Assembly (NCBI GenBank): GCA_964571225.1
Contig: CAZNBB010000162.1
Location: forward strand, 1-6,970
Origin: DATFML01 sp964571225
GTDB taxonomy: Bacteria; Pseudomonadota; Gammaproteobacteria; DATFLG01
DNA: 6,970 bases
Direction of reading: 5' to 3'
The position numbers were made by a program, and so were the translations under genes. The notes under the pieces were generated by a model that saw only the letters and a list, made by a program, of their open reading frames with translations, did no database searches and was not told where the DNA came from. This document shows, piece by piece, positions 1 through 5,617 of the stretch. Numbering within the stretch: position 1 is the stretch's first letter; every line of letters starts with the position of its first letter.

Positions 1-13
1 CGGGAAGCCCACG

Positions 14-33
14 AAATTCGTGGTCTGCCTCCC
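14..33 (-). repeat. Possible degenerate copy of the REP-like repeat
   Basis: The + strand reads AAATTCGTGGTCTGCCTCCC. The right arm of the inverted pair further on reads AAACCGTGGTCTGTCCC. They share the uninterrupted core CGTGGTCTG and the AAA and TCCC ends, but the copy here needs small insertions to align. Orientation is given as the strand on which the GGGACAGACCACGG-type sequence would be read. With a 9-bp exact core, chance similarity cannot be excluded. Confidence 0.3.
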
Positions 34-379
34 ACTTACCCACCTGCCCCGACCAAAGTAGCCGACGGCTTCTGACCCAGCCCCAGGCGTGTGAAAAAGT
101 CACATTCTGCCCGACACTAGTTAACAGCCCGCCTACACGCTTCTCCGTACAGTTGGTTTCCAGCCGGCCAGCGTGGCGACACGATGTGGCGCAACCGGTC
201 CATCGGCACCAGTTCAAGGAGACCAAGAAAGTGACTATCTGTTAATCCCTGCGCCCCGTTCTTTTGCTGGGGTCTTGTCCCTGTCTTCTTGATATTATCG
301 TGGCGCTCGATGCGAGGAACAGGTTGTCAGCCAGCGGTTCCTGATATCTGGCCTTCGTCCCGGCGCCTTGTCGTTTCCT

Positions 380-383
380 GGAG
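380..383 (+). promoter_or_regulatory. Ribosome binding site of the C58 protease
   Basis: GGAG lies seven bases before the ATG at 391. It decides the start in favour of 391 over the in-frame TTG at 289, which would add 34 residues with no resemblance to the family. Confidence 0.7.
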
Positions 384-390
384 ATTAGTT

Positions 391-1113
391 ATGCCAACTT
401 TACAGCAATGGATTCAGGGTATCCGCAACCGCGCCCTTCATTACGGGGGCGCTTATGTACCCTTTTCCCAGTGTCTTGAGCCGACCAATACCCTGATCAA
501 GACGATGGACGCGACCAGCGGGGGAATTTGCCGCGCGCTGGCGGCGAAATGGATTGTGGAGCATTCCAGAGGCGAGAGTCTGTGGAACTGGTTATGTGTA
601 CCCGGCACGACACATGTCAAGCAATCCGCCATCGGCAACCTGATGGTGAACTTCATCGAAGGCGTGCGCTCCTCAGGATCGCTGTCGAACCCCACGGTCG
701 CCAATCCGGGTAACCTCGGAGGGGGACACTATCAGAATCTCGTCATGCAGAAGTATCTCGGCATGTACAATCTGGTGAAGAGAAACATCACCCAGGACAT
801 CGTGACGGGGATTCAACAACGGGCGCCCGGTATCAATGTCGGTCACTCGATTGCCAACCGACTGTCTCCCCAATGGATGGCCACACGGAGCGGCACCTAC
901 GTGCACCTGTACACGGGCGGCGGGGGGAGCGCCCATTCCACCGCAGCCTGGGTGGGGACCGGCGATATCGCGTTCTTCGATCCCAACTTCGGTGAATTCT
1001 ATTTCACCGATTATGGCAATTTCCGCAAGTTCTTCGTCGATTTCTGGCAGATGAGCGGCTATGTGAAGAACTGGGGGACTTTCTGGCTGGAAGCGTACGC
1101 CCAAAAAGTCTAG
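391..1113 (+). CDS. YopT-like cysteine protease, peptidase family C58
   Basis: This 240-residue protein carries the three-part signature of the C58 (YopT/AvrPphB) papain-fold cysteine proteases. Cys47 lies in GGICRALAAKWI, His182 in a glycine-rich GGGSAHSTAAWV stretch, and Asp197 in FFDPNFGEF. The His-to-Asp spacing of 15 residues is close to that in known family members. I see no signal peptide and no membrane segment. The start is the ATG with GGAG at 380-383, seven bases upstream; an in-frame TTG at 289 is less likely. Known members cleave host or self proteins and are often type III effectors or domains of large surface antigens. No secretion or chaperone gene is nearby, so target and export route are unknown. 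The protein is little more than the catalytic domain, with about 46 residues before the cysteine. The gene converges on the ligase gene. The family call is firm and the role is inference. Confidence 0.8.
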   Translation: MPTLQQWIQGIRNRALHYGGAYVPFSQCLEPTNTLIKTMDATSGGICRALAAKWIVEHSRGESLWNWLCVPGTTHVKQSAIGNLMVNFIEGVRSSGSLSNPTVANPGNLGGGHYQNLVMQKYLGMYNLVKRNITQDIVTGIQQRAPGINVGHSIANRLSPQWMATRSGTYVHLYTGGGGSAHSTAAWVGTGDIAFFDPNFGEFYFTDYGNFRKFFVDFWQMSGYVKNWGTFWLEAYAQKV

Positions 1114-1136
1114 GCAACGGGGCCGTATCGCGTATC

Positions 1137-1203
1137 GGGGACAGACCACGGTTTTTGGGCAGCCCAAATGGCGGGGGTCCGACACAAACCGTGGTCTGTC
1201 CCT
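1137..1203. repeat. REPIN-like inverted pair of REP-type repeats
   Basis: GGGACAGACCACGGTTT (1138-1154) is followed after 31 bases by its perfect 17-base reverse complement (1186-1202). The spacer holds a further small palindrome, TTTGGGC-A-GCCCAAA (1154-1168). The same 17-mer recurs at 6575-6591, beside the transposase gene at the right edge. Two inverted copies of a RAYT-linked repeat with a short spacer is the architecture called REPIN, a non-autonomous unit thought to be moved by RAYTs. It sits between two convergent genes, so as RNA it could also fold at both 3' ends, but no T-run follows on either strand. Confidence 0.75.
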
Positions 1204-1225
1204 ATTTGCGGCACTATTTGCGGCA
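1202..1225. repeat. Perfect 12-bp tandem duplication
   Basis: CTATTTGCGGCA occurs twice with no gap (1202-1213 and 1214-1225), beginning at the outer edge of the right REPIN arm. The first bases, CTATTTG, belong to the extended repeat, because the copy near the transposase also has CAAATAG next to its core. The duplication therefore copied the repeat's edge together with flanking sequence. Confidence 0.85.
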
Positions 1226-1243
1226 ATCTACTGCCGGTTGCCG
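1221..1243. other. Hairpin abutting the ligase stop codon
   Basis: CGGCAA (1221-1226) and TTGCCG (1238-1243) can pair around an 11-base loop, directly next to the stop codon of the ligase gene (1244-1246, - strand). There is no T-run on either side, so it is not a classical terminator, though it could protect or delimit the 3' ends of the convergent messages. Confidence 0.35.
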
Positions 1244-2602
1244 CTATTGAGTGCGTCCGGAACGTCCTCGATCATTCGGCTGGAACCCGCGGTGGTCTAG
1301 CCTCAGTCCCGCGTCTACCCGTGTGACCGCACTCTTTGCCGGCACCCACCATGCGTTTGACTCCGCAGGCACCGTGGCAGCCGGCAGGTCTTCCGGCACG
1401 GTGTTTGCGGCCTGTTCCGCCATGACCTTGCAGAGCACCATAAGCACAATCAGGTAGTAATAGAAATCGAAATAGGCCAGGCTCAGGAACGCTCCGGAAA
1501 CCGCGTAGCCCACAAGACTGACCTGCACCATGGCGGCAAGATCCCGTAGCCCCCGCATATCCTGCCGCCCGCTCGTGCGTTTAAGCGTCGCGGAACCGGC
1601 CCGCCAAGTGGACAGGCCGAGGAGCAGAAAGAGGGCGAGACCCACAAACCCCTGTTCGCCCAGCGTCTGGAAATAGATGCTGTGCGACGCACGTCGCCCC
1701 TCGTTCAATGCGAAGCCCTCTCCCATGACGGGATGCTTGAGCGCTTGCGCGAGTGCGTACTTCCATGCATGAATGCGACCTTCCGCCGACTGGTCGTGCT
1801 TGTACGTACGTATGGTGGCCATCCGGTTGTACCACGCCTGTGGCATCACATGCAGGGCCGCAGGCGCGATGATCGCTATGACAAGGAGCAACGGCAGCCT
1901 GTTTCGGCTCTTCCAGATCAGAAACAACGTCATGGCGCTTATGCCAAGGAGCGCTCCGCGTGATTGCGTACCGAGGATCGCGATCGCCGTCAACGCCATG
2001 CTCGCCAACAGCACCGCGCGGATTCTCCGATTGGTCGTCCGTACATGGAGATAGCGCATCAACGGCAGCGTCATGATCAACGCGAGGCCGAGCTCGTTGT
2101 TACCACCTATAAATGTCCCTGGAGGGCCTTGGACGTGAAAATGACCGCCGGTCGCGATCGTGAAAATTCCGCCTTTGACGCCGTAGAATCCCAGCGAAAA
2201 GACGATGACTGCGATGAGCTGGTCGAGTTTCTTTCTGTCCGTGATCAGCATCAGCGAAACGAATGTCATCAACTGTATCTTGAGAAACTGTTCAAGATCG
2301 GTAAAGGCCGCACCGCGATATTTTGCGAACGCAGTGGTGAGTGTTACCCAGACGGTGAAACAGGTGAGCAACGCCACTTCTCTGGTCCACGGTATGCGCT
2401 TCCGCTCCTTGGAAATCGACATGGCGATCAGAGTGGTAATGGCCACAATCTCGGCGAACGGAAATGTTTCAGCGAAACCCCACGCGAGCTTGTGCGGATT
2501 CATCAGGCCGATCCACGCCCACATCAAGACGCCTACGTACGGCCGCAGCAGTATCACCGGCAGACTGCCCAGCACAATCATCGTTACGACCAGGTCTCTC
2601 AT
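1244..2602 (-). CDS. Exosortase-A-associated O-glycosylation ligase (O-antigen ligase family)
   Basis: This 452-residue polytopic inner-membrane protein belongs to the Wzy/WaaL O-antigen ligase and polymerase family. The N-terminus (MRDL, then a hydrophobic stretch with LGSLP, RPYVGVL and MNPHKLAWGF by residue 43) is typical of the subfamily accompanying exosortase A, annotated as PEP_O_lig_1. Further marks are GGNNELGLAL (166-175), TQSRGALLG (212-220), the periplasmic GRIHAWKYAL and HPVMGEGF (275-297), and SHSIYFQTLGEQGFVGLALF (306-325). Such proteins are thought to transfer or polymerise lipid-linked glycans at the periplasmic face; activity here is inferred. The MRDL start has an AAAGGAC site (2611-2617), whereas an open frame up to 2686 adds 28 residues unlike the family. 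The last 50 or so residues are a hydrophilic, Pro/Ala-rich tail of unclear use. No exosortase, PEP-CTERM substrate or glycosyltransferase gene is in view, so it stands apart from any exopolysaccharide cluster. Confidence 0.85.
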   Translation of the reverse strand: MRDLVVTMIVLGSLPVILLRPYVGVLMWAWIGLMNPHKLAWGFAETFPFAEIVAITTLIAMSISKERKRIPWTREVALLTCFTVWVTLTTAFAKYRGAAFTDLEQFLKIQLMTFVSLMLITDRKKLDQLIAVIVFSLGFYGVKGGIFTIATGGHFHVQGPPGTFIGGNNELGLALIMTLPLMRYLHVRTTNRRIRAVLLASMALTAIAILGTQSRGALLGISAMTLFLIWKSRNRLPLLLVIAIIAPAALHVMPQAWYNRMATIRTYKHDQSAEGRIHAWKYALAQALKHPVMGEGFALNEGRRASHSIYFQTLGEQGFVGLALFLLLGLSTWRAGSATLKRTSGRQDMRGLRDLAAMVQVSLVGYAVSGAFLSLAYFDFYYYLIVLMVLCKVMAEQAANTVPEDLPAATVPAESNAWWVPAKSAVTRVDAGLRLDHRGFQPNDRGRSGRTQ

Positions 2603-2664
2603 GTCGTTTTGTCCTTTGAATAAGCTCTCCCCTTTTGTACAGTCCCGCTCCCCGTACCTTGGAG

Positions 2665-2680
2665 TGCCCCCCAAATGCCA
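2665..2680 (-). promoter_or_regulatory. Weak sigma-54-like promoter candidate for the ligase gene
   Basis: The - strand reads TGGCATTTGGGGGGCA. It keeps TGGCA, the invariant GG and GC with ten bases between them, and the final GCA of the sigma-54 consensus, but lacks the TT of the -12 element and the CG after TGGCA. It lies 63 bases before the ATG at 2602, which would give a leader of about 50 bases. Sigma-54 control through PrsK/PrsR is known for PEP-CTERM systems, so the idea fits the gene, but the match is imperfect. Confidence 0.25.
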
Positions 2681-2774
2681 AAGCACCCCCAGGTCTCACC
2701 GCCTCGACATCGGTTCACCGTCGGGTACTTGAGGCCGCAAACTGCCAGCGCTCCGATATTCACGCTCCCGGGCG

Positions 2775-2786
2775 ACTGCATGCAGT
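2775..2786. promoter_or_regulatory. Perfect 12-bp palindrome, possible operator
   Basis: ACTGCATGCAGT is self-complementary. It lies about 175 bases upstream of the ligase start on the - strand. Its size suits a dimeric regulator, but only one copy is seen and a chance palindrome is possible. Confidence 0.2.
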
Positions 2787-3047
2787 AACGCTTGCAACAT
2801 TCGAAGGCCGGTCTCATTGTGATCTGGCGGGAAGACGGCGGCTGCGCGCCCACGCCGACCCGGTACAGCGTTATTCGTCGTGGGTGCAATGTTCCGGCAC
2901 TCAGCGTCGTTTGTGTGTTATTGGACTGGGGCCGTGACGAATTGCCCCGGGTAACAGCGATGCGTTGACCGCCGCCACAGGCGGACCCCGACTGACGGGA
3001 CGTTTGTCCGTCGGGCGACGAATGGGTCCCCGTGTGGCTGAGGTCGA

Positions 3048-3095
3048 CCGGCATCTTCGGTGTCGGCAGCCCGCACGTTCGGCGCGTTGCTGCCG
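3048..3095. other. Overlapping stems, one with a TTCG tetraloop
   Basis: On the + strand CCGGCATC and GTGTCGG (3048-3066) pair around TTCG with one bulged T and one G-T pair. The closing C-TTCG-G is the classical extra-stable RNA tetraloop. An alternative stem, CGGCAGC/GCTGCCG (3064-3070 with 3089-3095), overlaps it by three bases, so the two cannot form completely at the same time. This resembles structured or switching RNA, but no known family was recognised. Confidence 0.35.
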
Positions 3096-3200
3096 GATCC
3101 GTCACCTGCGTCCAACGTGTGTGGTCGAAAGATGCGGCCAGCTTGCCTTGGTTTACGTTTCGGTCTTCGCGGTTTCGCAGGTCGCAACCGTCCTGACTGA

Positions 3201-3248
3201 GGCGACCAGTGCTGATTGGCCGTGGTACAGCCGGACAGCACTGGTGCC
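3201..3248. repeat. Long hairpin with 13 paired positions and one bulge
   Basis: ACCAGTGCTG (3205-3214) pairs perfectly with CAGCACTGGT (3236-3245). Beyond a bulged G at 3204 the stem continues as GGC (3201-3203) with GCC (3246-3248). Inside, a symmetrical 3x3 internal loop leads to GGC (3218-3220) with GCC (3230-3232). No T-run follows, so it is not a terminator. It could be an RNA stem or the remnant of a palindromic mobile unit. Confidence 0.6.
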
Positions 3249-3277
3249 TGATGGTCTGACAAGTCGCGAGGGCGCTT

Positions 3278-3321
3278 GTTCAAGCGTCATCACCAGGTGA
3301 TCAAGGACCTGGTAATTGAAC
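3278..3321. repeat. Nested inverted repeats
   Basis: GTTCAA (3278-3283) with TTGAAC (3316-3321) encloses ACCAGGT (3292-3298) with ACCTGGT (3307-3313). ATCACC-A-GGTGAT (3289-3301) is a competing small palindrome. The arrangement follows the 3201-3248 hairpin by about 30 bases. Confidence 0.4.
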
Positions 3322-3433
3322 GTAAAAGGGGAATAATTGGTGGTCGTACGGCAGCCGTTGTGGCGTTCAGTCTTGCTGACCCGCCAGGGCCGTCAGCCCC
3401 CAGTCCGCCTACCCACGATCCAGGCCAGGTCGC

Positions 3434-3453
3434 ATGCCGGCCAATGCCGGCAA
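3434..3453. repeat. Tandem 10-bp near-repeat
   Basis: ATGCCGGCCA (3434-3443) is followed directly by ATGCCGGCAA (3444-3453), nine of ten bases identical. It is small and may be replication slippage. Confidence 0.5.
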
Positions 3454-3503
3454 CCGGGATTCAACCTAGTTGGCGCATATGGATCGCCTTAATGGTTGCT
3501 GTC

Positions 3504-3568
3504 GTGCCCGGCTTGTTGCCAGGTACTTCAGAAGCGTGATCTGTTCCCTGGCGTTGTTCGCCGGGCAC
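3504..3568. repeat. Strong two-tier hairpin, 9 + 6 bp
   Basis: GTGCCCGGC (3504-3512) pairs perfectly with GCCGGGCAC (3560-3568). Inside it GCCAGG (3518-3523) pairs perfectly with CCTGGC (3547-3552). The tiers are separated by similar unpaired strands, TTGTT and GTTGTTC, and the end loop is 23 bases (3524-3546). Two collinear perfect tiers are unlikely by chance even in GC-rich DNA. No T-run follows. It is not an integron attC, because the conserved GTT/AAC end boxes are absent. Confidence 0.65.
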
Positions 3569-3754
3569 ACGTCGATCCGCAAGCCCTCGACGACCGTCGT
3601 CCGGCCACCCGGAAAGGGGCGGGCCGCGGGCAACGGCCGGTCCAACGGGGGAAAGGGGCAATGGCTCGACGCCGTACCCGGCACCACCCGGAGGCGTGGA
3701 AGGCCGCAACGTTGGCTCCGGAGCAGGCGGGAACCAGGCCGCAAGCGTGTTCTG

Positions 3755-3777
3755 CAATCGAGCCCGACCCCTTGTGG
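3755..3777 (-). repeat. Second-family repeat, copy 1 of 3
   Basis: The + strand reads CAATCGAGCCCGACCCC, then TTGTGG. It matches the copies at 5819-5840 and 6399-6420 in a CARTCGAGYCNGACC core and in a TTNTGG end. Read on the - strand this is GGGGTCGGGCTCGATTG, resembling GGGTCAGACTCGATTG-type sequences that I recall near RAYT genes. This copy is upstream of dauA. Confidence 0.5.
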
Positions 3778-3811
3778 CCCTCGAAAATATTTATTGCAGC
3801 TACTGGTGCCG

Positions 3812-3838
3812 TTGGCGGTTTCGGTCGCACACTATAAC
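3812..3838 (+). promoter_or_regulatory. Candidate sigma-70 promoter of dauA
   Basis: TTGGCG (3812-3817) and TATAAC (3833-3838, five of six bases of the -10 consensus) are separated by 15 bases, which is short. Initiation would fall near 3845 and leave a leader of about 48 bases. The -10 box is good and the -35 box and spacing are mediocre. Confidence 0.35.
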
Positions 3839-3892
3839 GCCCTGTTAACGTAAGTCCTTTGCCTTGCTGAAACCGTTGCCCTGAATAGCGTT

Positions 3893-5617
3893 ATGTTTGC
3901 CACCGCCCTACGCGAAACCATTGCCGACAAGAGCCTCTGGCTGAGCCTGCGCCAGAATATACTGGCGGGCCTCACCGTGGGCGTGGTCGCCCTGCCCTTG
4001 TCCATGGGGCTGGCCATCGCCAGCGGGGTACCGCCTCAACACGGCTTGTACACCGCTATCGTCGGCGGCATCGTGATTGCTCTGGCCGGGGGCTCGCGGG
4101 TGAACATTTCCGGCCCGACGGCGGCATTCGTCGTGATCCTTCTGCCCATCGTGCAGCAATACGGCCTGGGCGGGCTGCTGGTGAGCGGCGCCCTCGCCGG
4201 GCTTATCCTTATCCTGTTCGGCGTCATGCAGCTGGGGCGGATCATCCAGGTTATTCCCTACCCGGTCGTGATCGGGTTTACCTCGGGTATCGGAGTGGTG
4301 ATCGCCACCCTCCAGGTGGCCGACTTCATGGGCCTGACCTTCACCACTCACCCGGCCCAGTTTCACGCCAAAGTGCTGGCGATCCTGCACGCCCTGCCGA
4401 GCCTGCGCTGGCAGGAATGCCTGATCGGGGTCCTCACCCTGGTTACCATCATATTATGGAAGAAGACCCGGTCACGGATTCCCGGCTATCTGGTCGGACT
4501 GCTCATCGCCTCGGTGCTTGGACTGGTGTTCAACCACTGGACGGATTTGCACATCGCCACCATCGACGATCGCTTCCACTATCAGCTCGGTGGCCAGACC
4601 CTGCCCGGGATCCCTGGCATCGTGCCGCAGTTCGTGCTGCCCTGGAACTGGCCGGATACGCACGGCGCCTCGATCACCCTGTCGTGGACCACGTTCAAGA
4701 CCCTGCTGGGCGCCGCCTTTGCCATTGCGGTGCTGGGCGCACTGGAATCCCTGCTCTGCGCAATCGTCGCTGACGGCATGAGCGGCCACCGCCATGACTC
4801 CGACAGTGAGCTGATCGGCCAGGGTCTGGGCAATATCGCCGTCGCCTTCTTTGGCGGCATCCCTGCCACGGCTGCCATCGCCCGCACCGCCACCAACATC
4901 CGTTCCGGCGGCAACACCCCGCTGGCGGCGGTGGTCCACGCGATCACCGTGCTGCTGGCGATGCTGATGTTTGCCCGCTGGCTGGGCTATATCCCGATGT
5001 CCGCCATGGCGGCGGTGCTGATGGTGGTGGCCTGGAACATGAGCGAGGCCCACCACGCGGTGCGCATCGTGCGCAAGGCGCCGCGCACGGACGCCGTCGT
5101 GTACCTGGTGTGCTTTGCACTGACCGTCCTGGTCGGAATGCAGGTTGCCATAGCCGTCGGCCTGGTGCTCGCGTCGTTCATCTTTATCCGGCGCATGATT
5201 GAATTGACCGGGACCTCCCTGGTGGACCATCGCCACAAGGCCCACGAGTTTTCCGAACTTCCGGATGTCGTGGTCTACGACGTCGACGGACCGCTGTTCT
5301 TCGGCGCCGCCCACAAAGCCATGAGCACCCTGGCCAGCGTGGACAGACACGTGAAGGCGGTCGTGCTGGATATGCACGATGTCGGCATGCTGGATGTCAC
5401 AGCCATGACCGCACTGGAATCGACTGCGGCGAACATGCAGCAACGCAACACCCGGCTGATCCTGTGCCATGTCAAACCCCGCATGATTGAGAAGCTGAAG
5501 CGCTACGGGATCAGCGAACAACAGTCTGCGATCGCCTTCGCCGATAACATGGAGCAAGCAAGGCAAATCTTAGCCAGGGAACTCGGCGTGAAACCCACGA
5601 CGCCTGGCGGTAGCTGA
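3893..5617 (+). CDS. dauA: DauA-like SulP anion/C4-dicarboxylate transporter with STAS domain
   Basis: This 574-residue inner-membrane transporter has the complete SulP layout. The membrane domain runs from about residue 20 to 435 and the cytoplasmic STAS domain from about 455 to 560. SulP hallmarks are GLTVGVVALPLSMGLAIASG (26-45), SGPTAAFVVILLP (73-85), ALESLLCAIVADGMSG (283-298), GQGLGNIAVAFFGGIPATAAIAR (309-331) and WNMSEAH (381-387). These agree closely, from memory, with E. coli DauA (559 residues), which takes up succinate and other C4-dicarboxylates; other SulP members carry sulfate or bicarbonate, so the substrate is not proven. The STAS part shows DGPLFFGAAHK (465-475) and DMHDVGMLDVTAM (493-505). 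The ATG at 3893 gives a DauA-like N-terminus, and an in-frame TAA at 3851 limits extension. No clear Shine-Dalgarno sequence precedes it, which is odd. It appears to be transcribed alone. Confidence 0.9.
   Translation: MFATALRETIADKSLWLSLRQNILAGLTVGVVALPLSMGLAIASGVPPQHGLYTAIVGGIVIALAGGSRVNISGPTAAFVVILLPIVQQYGLGGLLVSGALAGLILILFGVMQLGRIIQVIPYPVVIGFTSGIGVVIATLQVADFMGLTFTTHPAQFHAKVLAILHALPSLRWQECLIGVLTLVTIILWKKTRSRIPGYLVGLLIASVLGLVFNHWTDLHIATIDDRFHYQLGGQTLPGIPGIVPQFVLPWNWPDTHGASITLSWTTFKTLLGAAFAIAVLGALESLLCAIVADGMSGHRHDSDSELIGQGLGNIAVAFFGGIPATAAIARTATNIRSGGNTPLAAVVHAITVLLAMLMFARWLGYIPMSAMAAVLMVVAWNMSEAHHAVRIVRKAPRTDAVVYLVCFALTVLVGMQVAIAVGLVLASFIFIRRMIELTGTSLVDHRHKAHEFSELPDVVVYDVDGPLFFGAAHKAMSTLASVDRHVKAVVLDMHDVGMLDVTAMTALESTAANMQQRNTRLILCHVKPRMIEKLKRYGISEQQSAIAFADNMEQARQILARELGVKPTTPGGS

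Larger units (their letters stand above)
1..390. other. Gene-free left edge and leader of the C58 protease gene
   Basis: I see no convincing coding sequence here. The frame of the downstream protease stays open back to a TTG at 289, but those extra residues look unlike protein and the ATG at 391 has a proper ribosome binding site. Visible small elements are an interrupted palindrome at 9-23 (CCACGAA/TTCGTGG around one A), whose right part resembles the window's REP-like repeat, and TGTGA-N5-TCACA at 90-104. A TATTAT at 293-298 could be a -10 box, but no good -35 box lies at the right distance, so no promoter is called. Confidence 0.6.
2603..3892. other. Hairpin-rich gap of about 1.3 kb without a convincing gene
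   Basis: This gap separates the divergent ligase and dauA genes. Short open frames exist in all six frames, but none has a recognisable domain, a sensible composition together with a start site, or a signal peptide. The DNA is dense in inverted repeats. They are CCGCC/GGCGG (2969-2984), a GTTT-loop stem (2987-3015), a TTCG-loop stem (3048-3066), CGGCAGC/GCTGCCG (3064-3095), a long stem at 3201-3248, nested stems at 3278-3321 and the strongest one at 3504-3568. A 12-bp perfect palindrome, ACTGCATGCAGT, is at 2775-2786. The gap could hold a structured RNA, degraded mobile DNA or decayed genes. No tRNA or known riboswitch was recognised. Confidence 0.55.

Noticed and set aside
673..1185. Open frame of 170 codons on the - strand opposite the C58 protease
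   Set aside because: It has no recognisable domain, and it overlaps the REPIN-like repeat and the protease whose catalytic motifs are evident.
1137..1243. Bidirectional terminator between the two convergent genes
   Set aside because: The inverted repeats fold, but neither strand has a T-run after the stem. Identity with the RAYT-adjacent repeat explains the structure better.
1964..2623. Open frame of 219 codons on the + strand opposite the ligase gene
   Set aside because: The composition is charged and low in hydrophobics, with no family resemblance. The - strand frame encodes a recognisable membrane ligase.
3276..3539. Possible small + strand gene starting FKRHHQVIKDLVIERKRG
   Set aside because: It uses a TTG start inside an inverted repeat, and after some 25 residues it becomes a proline-rich sequence without similarity. 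It is kept only as a hint of a decayed gene.
3834..3894. Integron attC-like site before dauA (TATAACGCC ... GCGTTATG)
   Set aside because: The ends resemble attC boxes at first sight, but GTTATGT does not fit GTTRRRY, inner L boxes are not convincing (only AACG/CGTT pairs), and there is no cassette array or integrase.
4472..5566. Long open frame on the - strand opposite dauA (364 codons)
   Set aside because: It is rich in His, Gln and Asp, has no domain, and is the usual by-product of GC-rich coding on the other strand; the SulP protein clearly owns this DNA.
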